From NCBI GenBank assembly GCA_050698355.1, contig JBOHBN010000132.1, forward strand, positions 1-64,000: a stretch of DNA of 64,000 nucleotides, written 5' to 3'. A program made the position numbers and the translations under genes. The number at the start of each line of letters is the position of its first letter. The stretch's first letter is position 1. The notes below the pieces were generated by a model. It ran no database searches and was not told where the DNA came from. It saw only the letters and a program-made list of their open reading frames with translations. Shown in pieces: positions 41,387 to 51,222 of this stretch. Source of the stretch: JBOHBN01 sp050698355. GTDB taxonomy: Bacteria > Actinomycetota > Actinomycetes > Streptosporangiales > WHST01.

Positions 41387-42820
41387 ATGGCGTCCGACGC
41401 CGCGATCCCGGACGTGCTCGCGACCCGGTACGCGTCCGCGCCGATGACGCGGCTGTGGTCAGCCGAGCACAAGGTGATGCTCGAGCGGCGGTTGTGGCTC
41501 GCGGTGCTCCGCGCCCAGCGCGATCTCGGCGTCGACGTGCCCACGGGCGTGCTCGAGGACTACGAGCGGGTGGTGGAGCGCGTCGACCTGGCCTCCATCC
41601 GCCAGCGGGAGCGCGTCACCAAGCACGACGTGAAGGCCAGGATCGAGGAGTTCACCGCGCTCGCGGGTCACGAGCACGTGCACAAGGGGATGACGTCTCG
41701 CGACCTCACCGAGAACGTCGAGCAGTTGCAGGTACGCGAGTCGGCGCGCACCGTACGGGACCGGATGGTCGCCGCGCTCGCACGGCTCGCCAGGCTGGCG
41801 GCCGAGCACGACACGCTGGCGATGGTGGGCCGCAGCCACAACGTCCCGGCGCAGGTGACCACGCTCGGCAAGCGGTTCGCGAGCGCGGCCGAGGAGCTGC
41901 TCACGGCGTACGACCGGGTGAGCGAGCTGCTGCGCCGTTACCCGCTGCGCGGCATCAAGGGACCGATGGGCACCGCGCAGGACCAGGTCGATCTGCTGGG
42001 CGGTGACCAGGACAAGCTCGCCCGCTTGGAGCAGGCGGTCGCCCGGCATCTGGAGTTCGATCGCGTACTCGACAGCGTCGGCCAGGTCTACCCGCGCTCG
42101 CTCGACTTCGAGGTGGTCTCCGCGCTCGTCCAGGCCGCGGCTGCGCCGGCGAGCCTCGCGACCACGATCCGGCTCATGGCCGGGCAGGATCTGGCGACCG
42201 AGGGCTTCAGCGCCGGCCAGGTCGGCTCGTCGGCCATGCCGCACAAGATGAACGCCAGGTCGTGCGAACGTGTCTGCGGTCTCGCGGTCGTGCTTCGCGG
42301 CTACGCCCAGATGACCGGCGAGCTCGCTGGCACGCAGTGGAACGAGGGCGATGTGTCCTGCTCGGTGGTGCGGCGGGTGGCGCTGCCCGACGCCTTCTTC
42401 GCCGCGGACGGCCTGTTCCAGACCTTCCTGACTGTCCTCGACGGGTTCGGCGCCTACCCGGCGGTCGTGGAGCGGGAGCTGCGCCGCTACCTGCCGTTCC
42501 TCGCCACGACCAAGGTGCTGACGGCGGCCGTACGCAAGGGTGCCGGCCGGGAGCGCGCGTACGCCGCGGTCAAGGAGCATGCGGTCGCGGCGGCGCTGGC
42601 GATGCGCGAGAACGGCCAGGACGCGAACGATCTGCTCGACCGGCTCGCCGCCGACGAACGCCTCGACCTGGACCGTGTGCAGATCGACGCCCTCGTCGCC
42701 GACCCGCTCGCTTTCACCGGCGCCGCGTCAGCGCAGGTCGCCGCCGTGGTCGGTCGCGTGAACGAGGTCGTCGCGGCGCACCCCGAGGCGGCCGCGTACG
42801 AGCCGGGGCCGATCCTGTAG
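41387..42820 (+). CDS. purB: Adenylosuccinate lyase
   Basis: A 477-aa enzyme from ATG 41387, preceded by a strong GAAGGAGGCG. Fumarase/aspartase superfamily motifs: GHEHVHKGMTSRDLTENVEQ, VGRSHNVPAQVTTLGKRF, and the signature loop QVGSSAMPHKMNARSCERVC with the catalytic serine. It cleaves SAICAR to AICAR and adenylosuccinate to AMP, two purine steps. Converges on the DUF1707 gene. Confidence 0.96.
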   Translation: MASDAAIPDVLATRYASAPMTRLWSAEHKVMLERRLWLAVLRAQRDLGVDVPTGVLEDYERVVERVDLASIRQRERVTKHDVKARIEEFTALAGHEHVHKGMTSRDLTENVEQLQVRESARTVRDRMVAALARLARLAAEHDTLAMVGRSHNVPAQVTTLGKRFASAAEELLTAYDRVSELLRRYPLRGIKGPMGTAQDQVDLLGGDQDKLARLEQAVARHLEFDRVLDSVGQVYPRSLDFEVVSALVQAAAAPASLATTIRLMAGQDLATEGFSAGQVGSSAMPHKMNARSCERVCGLAVVLRGYAQMTGELAGTQWNEGDVSCSVVRRVALPDAFFAADGLFQTFLTVLDGFGAYPAVVERELRRYLPFLATTKVLTAAVRKGAGRERAYAAVKEHAVAAALAMRENGQDANDLLDRLAADERLDLDRVQIDALVADPLAFTGAASAQVAAVVGRVNEVVAAHPEAAAYEPGPIL

Positions 42821-42826
42821 GGTGGC

Positions 42827-43435
42827 CTACCCGTCGGCGTCGGTGGTCTTGCCCCGCTCGAGCGGCTTGCGGTGCACGGTTACGGTGCCGAACAGCGCGA
42901 CCGCCCGGATGGCGACCTTGGGGCCGTCGACGGGTCCCGGCTCGTACGGGTGCTGCAGCGCCCCGAGGATCGGCACACCGGTCATGGTGACCCTGGCGTC
43001 GAGCGGCACGTAGATGTCGACCGCGCCGAACACCGCCTGCGCCTGGATCGCGATCCCGTCGCGCATGTCGGCGTACCTGAGGTCCACCCGCGCGTTCCCC
43101 AGCAACGCCGTGGCGTGCATCTGCCCCGCGATCCGGCCGGTCGGGTGGGCCGAGGTGGACGAAAGCAGCGCGAGGAGCGGGGACACGCCCGTCCCCTGGG
43201 CGACCTCACCCGACGGTGACCGGAGCCCCACCTCGTTCGCCCTGTCCGGCAGGTCGGCGAGGAGCGGTGCGACCTCGCCGTACGTCCTGGCGGCGTACAG
43301 GTTCGCGATCCGCTCGTCGTGTTCCTCGGCGGTCAGGCGCCCCTCGGCGAGCGCCTCCCCGAGCAGCCGGGCGACGCGCTCCCGGTCGGCGTCGGACGCG
43401 CGCATCGACGACTCGGGAAGGTTGTCCTCGGGCAT
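42827..43435 (-). CDS. DUF1707 (SHOCT-like) and LiaF-like C-terminal domain protein
   Basis: A 202-aa soluble protein from ATG 43435. The N-terminal MRASDADRERVARLLGEALA and EGRLTAEEHDERIANLYAAR is the DUF1707 domain. The C-terminal part (QAVFGAVDIYVPLDARVTMT, VALFGTVTVHRKPL) resembles the beta-solenoid LiaF/YvqF C-terminal domain. These domains occur in actinobacterial regulators of cell-envelope stress. No membrane segments here. Function unassigned. Confidence 0.82.
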   Translation of the reverse strand: MPEDNLPESSMRASDADRERVARLLGEALAEGRLTAEEHDERIANLYAARTYGEVAPLLADLPDRANEVGLRSPSGEVAQGTGVSPLLALLSSTSAHPTGRIAGQMHATALLGNARVDLRYADMRDGIAIQAQAVFGAVDIYVPLDARVTMTGVPILGALQHPYEPGPVDGPKVAIRAVALFGTVTVHRKPLERGKTTDADG

Positions 43436-43490
43436 GGCAACAGGGTAGTAGGCGCGTACTGCGAGGTCCGCGTGTGGCCGGAGCGTTCTA

Positions 43491-43551
43491 CAACCAATGG
43501 GTTGAAGAGCACGTGACCGTAACCTACCATCGTCATCAACCGGACGGTTGA
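43491..43551. promoter_or_regulatory. ArsR-type operator pair before the ArsR/AHSA1 operon
   Basis: Two dyads: CAACC-AATG-GGTTG at 43491-43504 and TCAACCG-GA-CGGTTGA at 43536-43551. Both share a CAACC/GGTTG half-site and precede the ArsR gene start at 43570 and its ribosome site (43555-43561). The minus-strand DUF1707 gene begins 56 bp left of the first dyad, so it might be co-controlled. Confidence 0.6.
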
Positions 43552-43569
43552 TAAGGGAGGAGGTGCGCG

Positions 43570-43932
43570 GTGTCGGACGATCGGCTCTCGAGGGTGTTCG
43601 CGGCACTCGCCGACCCGACCCGGCGCGACATCGTGGCCAGGCTCGCGGTCGGCGACGCGACGGTCGGCCAGCTGGCCGAGCCCTACGACGTGTCCGTACA
43701 AGCGGTCTCCAAACACGTCAGGGTGCTCGAGGACGCCGGGCTGGTGAGTCACGACCCGGAGGCGCTGCGGTCACCCCGCCACCTCGAAGCCGAGGTGTTC
43801 GACCTGATGACCAAGTGGATCGAGCGCTACCGCCGGCAGGCCGAGGTACGGTTCCGCCGCCTCGACGCCGTGTTGGCAGCAATGGACGACGAGCAAGGCA
43901 CGAACGGCAACCGGCGAGGAGCAGCATCATGA
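43570..43932 (+). CDS. ArsR-family winged-helix regulator
   Basis: A 120-aa protein starting at GTG 43570 behind GGGAGGAGG. SRVFAALADPTRRDIVARLA, VGQLAEPYDVSVQAVSKHVR and VLEDAGLVSHDPE are the ArsR/SmtB winged helix; no metal-site cysteines are present, so it belongs to the non-metal group often paired with AHSA1/SRPBCC proteins. The stop overlaps the next start (ATGA). Confidence 0.92.
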   Translation: MSDDRLSRVFAALADPTRRDIVARLAVGDATVGQLAEPYDVSVQAVSKHVRVLEDAGLVSHDPEALRSPRHLEAEVFDLMTKWIERYRRQAEVRFRRLDAVLAAMDDEQGTNGNRRGAAS

Positions 43933-44441
43933 CCACCAGCACGACGAACCAGACCCGGATCGAAGTCGACCCGAACCTGCCCACCATCCGCATCGTGCGT
44001 GACTTCACCGCTTCTCCCGAGCGGGTGTATCGGGCGTGGACCGACCCGGAGCTGCTAGCCAAATGGCTGGGCAGGCACGAGCACAGCATCCGGATCGACA
44101 GGTGGGACGCGCGCACCGGAGGCAACTACCGCTACTCGGTCATGACCGACGGCGTGGCGACGGCGTCCTTCTTCGGCTCCTTCCACGAGCTCCGGCCCGA
44201 TGAGCGGATCGTGCGAACGGAGACCTTCGAAATGTTCCCTGACGGCGTCTGCCTCGAGACCGTGGCGTTCGAGGACCTCGGTTCCACGCATACCCGCGTC
44301 ACCAGCCTCATCCTCATCGACACGCTGGAGAGCCGCGACGCGATGATCGCCAGCGGGATGGAGCACGGCGTGGTCGAGGGCTACGAGCAGCTCGACGCGC
44401 TACTCGCCGCCACTCCCCGTGATCATGAAAGTTCATCGTAG
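43929..44441 (+). CDS. AHSA1/SRPBCC-family protein partnered with ArsR
   Basis: A 170-aa protein overlapping the ArsR stop (ATGA). IRIVRDFTASPERVYRAWTD, PELLAKWLGRHEH, RYSVMTDGVATASFFGSFHE and LRPDERIVRTETFEMFPDG define the AHSA1/CalC SRPBCC fold. ArsR-AHSA1 pairs respond to small lipophilic compounds in actinobacteria. The last seven codons (RDHESSS) and the stop lie inside the 52-bp palindrome, so this tail has been supplied by the repeat; a compact ending before it is likely in relatives. Confidence 0.9.
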   Translation: MTTSTTNQTRIEVDPNLPTIRIVRDFTASPERVYRAWTDPELLAKWLGRHEHSIRIDRWDARTGGNYRYSVMTDGVATASFFGSFHELRPDERIVRTETFEMFPDGVCLETVAFEDLGSTHTRVTSLILIDTLESRDAMIASGMEHGVVEGYEQLDALLAATPRDHESSS

Positions 44442-44470
44442 CCACAGCTACGAACATGCTTCATGATCAC
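44419..44470. repeat. 52-bp dispersed palindrome, copy 3
   Basis: GTGATCATGAA at the left and TTCATGATCAC at the right, 52 bp, imperfect arms, centre GCCACAGC. It contains the stop codon of the AHSA1 gene (44439-44441) and that of purD on the other strand (44467-44469). Flanking ACTCCCC and GGGGAGT extend the stem. Confidence 0.92.
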
Positions 44471-45735
44471 CGGGGAGTCGGACCTACGGGTGCGACGCAA
44501 TCGACGGCGGCGATGTCCGAGCGGTGGTGCGCGCCGGGGATGTGGATGCGCTCGACCGCCCCGTACGCGGCGGCACGCGCCTGCAGGACCCCCGGTCCGC
44601 GCCCCACGACGCTGAGCACGCGACCGCCCGCCGTCACGAGACCGCCGCCGTCGCGGCGGGTGCCCGCCTGCAGGACGTACGCATCCGGCCCGGCGGCCGC
44701 GTCGGCGACGCCGTCGATGGGATCGCCGGTCTCGGGCTTCTCCGGGTAGTTCGCCGCTGCCATGACCACCGCGACCGCCGCGTCGGGAGCCGACCTGGGC
44801 GCCTCGGCTCCGGCCAGGTCACCCCTGGCAGCCGCGGCCAGCAACTCGCCGAGCGGCGACCGCAGCCTGGCCAGGACGACCTGCGCCTCCGGGTCGCCGA
44901 ACCGGCAGTTGAACTCCACGACCCGCGGGCCGCGTGCGGTGAGCGCGAGGCCCGCGTACAGCACGCCGACGAACGGCGCGTCGCGATGAGCCATCTCGGC
45001 GACGGTCGGTCGTACGATCCGCGCGACGACGTCCTCGGCGAGGTCGCACGGTGCCCAAGGCAGCGGCGAGTACGCACCCATGCCGCCGGTGTTGGGGCCC
45101 TCGTCGCCGTCGTACGCGCGCTTGAAGTCCTGTGCGGGCTCGAACGCCACGACCCGCGTGCCGTCGCAGACGGCGAACACCGACACCTCCGGCCCGTCGA
45201 GGTACTCCTCGACCACGACCTCCCCGCAGCTGCTCGCGTGCGCGAGCGCGGCGGCACGGTCCCGCGTCACCACGACGCCCTTGCCCGCCGCGAGGCCATC
45301 CTGCTTCACGACGTACGGCGGGCCGAACGCGTCGAGCGCGGAGTCGACCTCCGCGGGCGTCGTGCAGGCGTACGCCCGCGCCGTCGGCACGCCCGCCGCC
45401 GCCGCCATCACGTCCTTGGCGAACGCCTTGGACCCCTCGAGCCGCGCCGCCGCCGCACTCGGGCCGAAGCAGGCAATACCTCGCTCGGCGAGCGCGTCGG
45501 CGAGGCCCGCGACCAGCGGTGCCTCGGGCCCGACGACGACGAGGTCGGCGGCGAGCCGGCGGGCCAGCTCGGTGAGCCCGGCGATGTCATCGGCACGGAC
45601 ATCGTGGACCTCGGCCAGCTCCGCGATGCCCGGGTTGCCCGGTGCGGCGTGCAGCTCGCGGACGGCCGGGTCGGCGTCGAGCGACCGCGCGAGCGCGTGC
45701 TCCCGGCCGCCGCTGCCGACCAGCAGGACCCTCAT
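44467..45735 (-). CDS. purD: Phosphoribosylamine--glycine ligase (GAR synthetase)
   Basis: A 422-aa ATP-grasp enzyme. MRVLLVGSGGREHALARSLD, PGNPGIAEL, VVGPEAPLVAGLADALAERG, YVVKQDGLAAGKGVVV (ATP-grasp lysines), RAYDGDEGPNTGGMGAYSP and FNCRFGDPEAQVVLARL are intact. It joins 5-phosphoribosylamine and glycine. GGGGAG lies upstream. The stop codon falls within the 52-bp palindrome; convergent with the AHSA1 gene. Confidence 0.97.
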   Translation of the reverse strand: MRVLLVGSGGREHALARSLDADPAVRELHAAPGNPGIAELAEVHDVRADDIAGLTELARRLAADLVVVGPEAPLVAGLADALAERGIACFGPSAAAARLEGSKAFAKDVMAAAAGVPTARAYACTTPAEVDSALDAFGPPYVVKQDGLAAGKGVVVTRDRAAALAHASSCGEVVVEEYLDGPEVSVFAVCDGTRVVAFEPAQDFKRAYDGDEGPNTGGMGAYSPLPWAPCDLAEDVVARIVRPTVAEMAHRDAPFVGVLYAGLALTARGPRVVEFNCRFGDPEAQVVLARLRSPLGELLAAAARGDLAGAEAPRSAPDAAVAVVMAAANYPEKPETGDPIDGVADAAAGPDAYVLQAGTRRDGGGLVTAGGRVLSVVGRGPGVLQARAAAYGAVERIHIPGAHHRSDIAAVDCVAPVGPTPR

Positions 45736-45754
45736 GCGCCACCACTCCCCGTAC

Positions 45755-45798
45755 TTGTCAGTGCCTCATAGAGCTAAAGGTCGACGAGGCACTGACAA
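45755..45798. repeat. Inverted repeat of the GTCAGTRCCTC family, copy 1
   Basis: TTGTCAGTGCCTC (45755-45767) and GAGGCACTGACAA (45786-45798) are exact reverse complements, with an 18-base loop. It is 3' of purA and 5' of purD on the minus strand; it can act as the purA terminator. Shares GTCAGTRCCTC with the palindrome at 53067. Confidence 0.9.
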
Positions 45799-45815
45799 CG
45801 TCCGGAAACCAGCCA

Positions 45816-47099
<1,284 letters not shown>

Positions 47100-47100
47100 G

Positions 47101-47520
47101 TCAGCTCCCGAGCGCGTCAGCGGCAGCGGGGCTGCTGGCCCGCAGGAAGTCCGAGCACCGCGTCGCCTCGTCGTCTTCGCCGATCGCGGCGGCCGCGCGA
47201 CCGAGTAGGGACACCGAGCGCAAGAAGCCCCGGTTCGGCTCGTGCTCCCAGGGCACGGGCCCGTTGCCGCCCCAGCCGGCCCTGCGCAGCTGGTCAAGCC
47301 CGCGGTGGTACCCGGTGCGCGCGTAGGCGTACGCCGCTACGGTCTCGCCGCGCTCGTACGCGCGCTCCGCCAGCGCGGCCCAGGCGGCCGAGTACGTGGG
47401 GAACCGTGCGGCGGCGTCGGCGGGGTCGTCCGCGCCGTCGAGCGCGGCGCGCGCCTCCGGCTCCTCCGGCAGGTGCACCGGCTGCGGCGTGGCGAGCAGG
47501 TCGCCGTGCAGCCCACTCAT
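47101..47520 (-). CDS. DUF3151 family protein
   Basis: A 139-aa protein from ATG 47520 overlapping the fbaA stop (ATGA). LGDLLATPQPVHLPEE-type start, FPTYSAAWAALAERAYERGE, VAAYAYARTGYHRGLDQLRR and GWGGNGPVPWEHEPNRGFLR are conserved in DUF3151, a helical actinobacterial family of unknown function consistently linked to fba. No membrane segments. Confidence 0.9.
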   Translation of the reverse strand: MSGLHGDLLATPQPVHLPEEPEARAALDGADDPADAAARFPTYSAAWAALAERAYERGETVAAYAYARTGYHRGLDQLRRAGWGGNGPVPWEHEPNRGFLRSVSLLGRAAAAIGEDDEATRCSDFLRASSPAAADALGS

Positions 47521-48545
47521 GCGCTGGCCAGCGAAGTGCCGGCGGACCGGAGGTTCTCGCACGCCTGCACGACGCGCTTCGCCATCGACTCCTCGCCCGC
47601 CTTGCCCCAGGCGCGCGGGTCGTACGCCTTCTTGTTGCCGACCTCGCCGTCGACCTTCAACACGCCCTCGTAGTTCTCGAACATGTGCGCGGCGACCGCG
47701 CGGGTGAACGCGTACTGGGTGTCGGTGTCGACGTTCATCTTGACCACGCCGTAGTCCAATGCCTGGTGGATCTCCTCGAGCAGCGAGCCCGACCCGCCGT
47801 GGAAGACGAGGTCGAACGGCTTCTCACCACCGTGCTCGGCGGCCACGGCGTCCTGGATCGACTTCAGCACATCCGGCCGCAGCTTGACGTTGCCGGGCTT
47901 GTAGACGCCGTGCACGTTGCCGAACGTGGCGGCCAGCAGGTAGCGGCCGCGGTCGCCGAGGCCCAGCTTCTGCGCGGTCGCGACCGCGTCGCCCGGCGTC
48001 GAGTACAGCTTCTCGTTCATCTCGCCGACGACGCCGTCCTCCTCGCCGCCGACCACGCCGATCTCCATCTCCATGATCACGTGGGCGGCCGCGCACTTGT
48101 CGAGCAGCTCGGCGGCGATGTCGAGGTTCTCGTCGAGCGGCACCGCGGAGCCGTCCCACATGTGCGACTGGAAATACGGCTCGTTACCCGCGGCGACGCG
48201 CTCCGCGGACAGCTCCACCAGCGGGCGCATGTACCCGTCCAGCTTGTCCTTCGGGCAGTGGTCGGTGTGCAGTGCGATGTTCACCGGGTACTTCGTCGCC
48301 ACGACCCGCGCGTACTCGGCAAACGCGACAGCGCCGGTCACCATGTCCTTGACGGTCGGCCCGGACGCGTACTCCGCACCGCCGGTCGACAGCTGCACGA
48401 TGCCGTCGCTGCCCGCTTCGGCGAAGCCGCGCAGCGCCGCGTTCAGGGTCTGGCTCGAGCTGACGTTGATCGCGGGGTACGCGAACCGCTCCGCCTTGGC
48501 GTTGTCGAGCATCGAGGCGTACACATCGGGTGACGCGATGGGCAT
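47517..48545 (-). CDS. fbaA: Class II fructose-bisphosphate aldolase
   Basis: A 342-aa zinc-dependent aldolase. LHTDHCPKDKLDGYMRPLVE with the catalytic Asp and zinc His, EMEIGVVGGEEDGV, LAATFGNVHGVYKPGNVKL and VFHGGSGSLLEEIHQALDYG are the conserved metal and phosphate sites. It cleaves fructose-1,6-bisphosphate in glycolysis. Upstream of DUF3151 and purA with overlapping ends; divergent from the DedA gene. Confidence 0.97.
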   Translation of the reverse strand: MPIASPDVYASMLDNAKAERFAYPAINVSSSQTLNAALRGFAEAGSDGIVQLSTGGAEYASGPTVKDMVTGAVAFAEYARVVATKYPVNIALHTDHCPKDKLDGYMRPLVELSAERVAAGNEPYFQSHMWDGSAVPLDENLDIAAELLDKCAAAHVIMEMEIGVVGGEEDGVVGEMNEKLYSTPGDAVATAQKLGLGDRGRYLLAATFGNVHGVYKPGNVKLRPDVLKSIQDAVAAEHGGEKPFDLVFHGGSGSLLEEIHQALDYGVVKMNVDTDTQYAFTRAVAAHMFENYEGVLKVDGEVGNKKAYDPRAWGKAGEESMAKRVVQACENLRSAGTSLASA

Positions 48546-48623
48546 AGCGAACCCCTCCTAGCAATCGAGCAGAGCACATACTCGCAGCACGTTGTCCGGG
48601 TTCCCAAGGTACCCTCGGCAGGG

Positions 48624-49352
48624 ATGGCCACCTTCGTGGCCGCGCTCGCGGCCAATAGTCAGCAAGCCGCGGGCATACTCCCGGGCTGGCTCGACCCGCA
48701 GGTGATCATCCCGGCGGTGGGATTCGCCGGCATCCTCGCCATCCTCTTCGCCGAGACCGGCCTGCTCGTCGGGTTCTTCCTGCCGGGAGACTCGCTGCTG
48801 TTCACCGCGGGGCTGTTCGCCACCGAGGTCGGCTACCGCCTGCACGCGCACCTCGAGCTCCCGCTGCTGCTGGCGTGCTGCCCGGTCGCCGCGGTCGCCG
48901 GCGCGCAGCTCGGCCACTTCATCGGCCAGCGCGGCGGGCGGCGCCTGTTCGACCGCAAGGAGTCACGGCTCTTCAAACAGGAGTACGTGCAGCGCGCCGA
49001 GCACTACTTCCAGCGCTTCGGGCCCGCGCGGGCAGTCGTGCTGGCCCGGTTCATCCCCATCGTCCGCACGTTCCTCAACCCGGTCGCCGGTATCCTGGGG
49101 ATGCGTGCCCGCCGCTTCCTGGTCTGGAACGCCGTCGGCGGGATCCTGTGGACCGAGGCGGTCCTCCTCCTCGGCTACTTCCTGGGCAAGACCATCCCCG
49201 GCGTCGACCGTTACCTGCTGCCGGCGATCGTGCTGATCATCGTCGTCTCGCTGATCCCGGTGGCCACCGAGGTGATGCGGGCCCGCCACGTCGCCAAGCG
49301 CGAGCGCGCGGTCGGCAGCCACCGGAAGGACTCGGCAGCCCGCGCCGAGTGA
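48624..49352 (+). CDS. DedA-family membrane protein
   Basis: A 242-aa membrane protein. LFAETGLLVGFFLPGDSLLF near residue 45, RAEHYFQRFGPARAVVLARF followed by IPIVRTFLNPVAGILGMRARRF are DedA (SNARE-associated) motifs, including the re-entrant loop arginines. About five hydrophobic segments. Known members flip undecaprenyl phosphate or phospholipids. A basic cytoplasmic tail ends the protein. Convergent with the desulfurase-like gene across the fourth 52-bp palindrome. Confidence 0.92.
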   Translation: MATFVAALAANSQQAAGILPGWLDPQVIIPAVGFAGILAILFAETGLLVGFFLPGDSLLFTAGLFATEVGYRLHAHLELPLLLACCPVAAVAGAQLGHFIGQRGGRRLFDRKESRLFKQEYVQRAEHYFQRFGPARAVVLARFIPIVRTFLNPVAGILGMRARRFLVWNAVGGILWTEAVLLLGYFLGKTIPGVDRYLLPAIVLIIVVSLIPVATEVMRARHVAKRERAVGSHRKDSAARAE

Positions 49353-49375
49353 GCGGCGCGGAACTCCTACGTCCG

Positions 49376-49427
49376 GTGATCACGAAAGATCGTTGTAGCT
49401 ATAGCTACTAACATGTTTCATGATCAC
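49376..49427. repeat. 52-bp dispersed palindrome, copy 4
   Basis: Ends GTGATCACGAAAG and TTTCATGATCAC, centre GTAGCTATAGCTAC, 52 bp, imperfect mid-arms. Lies 23 bp after dedA and contains the stop codon (49424-49426) of the convergent minus-strand gene. Confidence 0.92.
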
Positions 49428-50659
49428 GGGAACAGGGCGCGCACCCCGTCGAGCAGGCGGTCGATATCGGACTCGTCGGTGTACGGCGCGAGGCCCGCCC
49501 GTACCGCGCCGTCCGGCATGAGCCCCAGCCGACGCGCGCCCTCGACCGCGTAGAACGTGCCGGCAGGAGCGTTCACTCCGCGCTCGGCCAGCCGGGCGGC
49601 CACGGTCGCGGCGGGCACGCCGTGCACGGAGAACAGCGCCGTCGGCGTGCGCCGCCGAGCGTGCCCGTAGAGCAGTACGCCGGGGATCCGCGCCAGCTCG
49701 TCGCGCAGCCGCTCGAACATCCCCCACTCGTACGCCTCCAAGACGTTCATCGAGCGGAGCAGGCGGTCACGGCGAGCTCCGTCTCCCGGCACCAGGCCCG
49801 CCAGGAAGTCCACGGCGGCGGTCGTGCCGGCCAGCAGTTCGTACGGCAGCGTGCCGAACTCGAACCGCTCGGGGCCGGCGTCGGGCATCGGCAACAGCCT
49901 GTCCGGCGAGAGCCGGTCGAGCGTCGCCGGTGCGGCGACGACCACACCGAGGTGGGGGCCGAGGAACTTGTACGTCGAGCATGCGTAGAAGTCCGCGCCG
50001 AGGGTGGACACGTCGACGGGTGTGTGCGGGGTCGCGTGCACGCCGTCGACGTAGATCATCGCCCCGGCCCGATGCGCCAGGTCGGCGATCACCGCGACAT
50101 CGGGGCGCGTGCCGATCAGGTTGGACGCCGCGGTCACCGCGACAAGCTTCGTCCGCTCGGTGAGCACCTCGCCGACCGCCTCGGGCGCCAGTTCCCCGGT
50201 CTCCGGGTCGAACTCCGCCCACCGGACGGTCGCGCCGCTGGCTTCCGCCGCCTGCACCCAGGGGCGCACGTTGCCGTCGTGGTCCAGGGCCGACACGACG
50301 ACCTCGTCCCCCGGGCCCCAGCCCTTCGCCAGCGTCCGGGCCACGTCGTAGGTGAGCTGGGTCATGCTGCGCCCGAACACCACGCCGTCGGGCTCGACGC
50401 CGAGCAGGTCGGCGATCGCGTCCCGCGCGGCCACGACGATCCCGTCGGCCCGCCGGGCGGCCGCGGTCTCCGTGCCCCGGTTGGCGACCGCGGCGCGCAG
50501 CGTGGCGCCCACTGCGTCGGCGACCGCGCTCGGCACCTGCGAGCCACCCGGCCCGTCGAAGTGCGCCGCGCCCTCGGCCAGCGCGGGAAACTCGGCGCGC
50601 ACCGCACGCACGTCGTACGCGGGCGCGGCTTGCACGGCCTGCACCGGTTCGTCTGCCAT
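49424..50659 (-). CDS. Cysteine desulfurase-like PLP enzyme (class V aminotransferase)
   Basis: A 411-aa PLP-dependent protein. The PLP-lysine is in DFYACSTYKFLGPHLGVVVA, preceded by AMIYVDGVHATPHTPVDV with the ring-stacking Asp/His. HFDGPGGSQVPSAVADAVG is the typical N-terminal cofactor segment of the TIGR01976-like group. These are called cysteine desulfurase family proteins, but the active-site cysteine loop is not obvious, so the reaction is uncertain. GGAGGGAC precedes the ATG. Downstream of pyrE by 15 bp. Stop codon lies in the 52-bp palindrome. Confidence 0.88.
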   Translation of the reverse strand: MADEPVQAVQAAPAYDVRAVRAEFPALAEGAAHFDGPGGSQVPSAVADAVGATLRAAVANRGTETAAARRADGIVVAARDAIADLLGVEPDGVVFGRSMTQLTYDVARTLAKGWGPGDEVVVSALDHDGNVRPWVQAAEASGATVRWAEFDPETGELAPEAVGEVLTERTKLVAVTAASNLIGTRPDVAVIADLAHRAGAMIYVDGVHATPHTPVDVSTLGADFYACSTYKFLGPHLGVVVAAPATLDRLSPDRLLPMPDAGPERFEFGTLPYELLAGTTAAVDFLAGLVPGDGARRDRLLRSMNVLEAYEWGMFERLRDELARIPGVLLYGHARRRTPTALFSVHGVPAATVAARLAERGVNAPAGTFYAVEGARRLGLMPDGAVRAGLAPYTDESDIDRLLDGVRALFP

Positions 50660-50674
50660 GGCGTGTCCCTCCAG

Positions 50675-51211
50675 CTAGCTGATGCCGAGGTCGGCGAGCG
50701 TGTACGCGGCGCGGTACGGCAGCCCGCGCTCCTCGATCGCGTCCCGGGCGCCTCGCTCGACGATGACGGCGACGCCGACCACGTCGGCGCCGTGCTCGCG
50801 CAGCGCGTCGGCGGCGGTGAGAACCGACCCGCCGGTGGTCGAGGTGTCCTCGACGGCAAGTACCCGCCGCCCGGCGACCTCGGGGCCCTCGATGCGGCGC
50901 TGCAGGCCGTGCGCCTTGCCCTCCTTGCGGACGACGAACGCGTCCAGCGCGTCACCCGCGGCCGCCGCGGCGTGCAGCATCGCCGTACCGACCGGGTCGG
51001 CGCCGATGGTGAGCCCGCCCGCCGCCTCGTAGCTCCAGTCCGCGGTGAGCTCTCGCATCACCCGGCCCACCAACGGTGCGGCATGCGCATCCAGCGTCAC
51101 CCGGCGCAGGTCGACGTAGTGGTCGGCCTGGCCACCGGAGGAAAGCGTCACCGGGCCGGGTATCACCGCCCGGGCCTTGATCAGCGCGAGCAGCTCAGCA
51201 CGGTCGGACAT
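50675..51211 (-). CDS. pyrE: Orotate phosphoribosyltransferase
   Basis: A 178-aa enzyme from ATG 51211. TLSSGGQADHYVDLRRVTLD, GGLTIGADPVGTAML, FVVRKEGKAHGLQRRIEG and the PRPP motif RVLAVEDTSTTGGSVLTAAD are diagnostic of PyrE. It forms OMP from orotate and PRPP in pyrimidine synthesis. Lies between the SDR gene (11-bp gap) and the desulfurase-like gene (15-bp gap), all on the minus strand, hence one operon. Confidence 0.95.
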   Translation of the reverse strand: MSDRAELLALIKARAVIPGPVTLSSGGQADHYVDLRRVTLDAHAAPLVGRVMRELTADWSYEAAGGLTIGADPVGTAMLHAAAAAGDALDAFVVRKEGKAHGLQRRIEGPEVAGRRVLAVEDTSTTGGSVLTAADALREHGADVVGVAVIVERGARDAIEERGLPYRAAYTLADLGIS

Positions 51212-51222
51212 CACCGGTGAGG

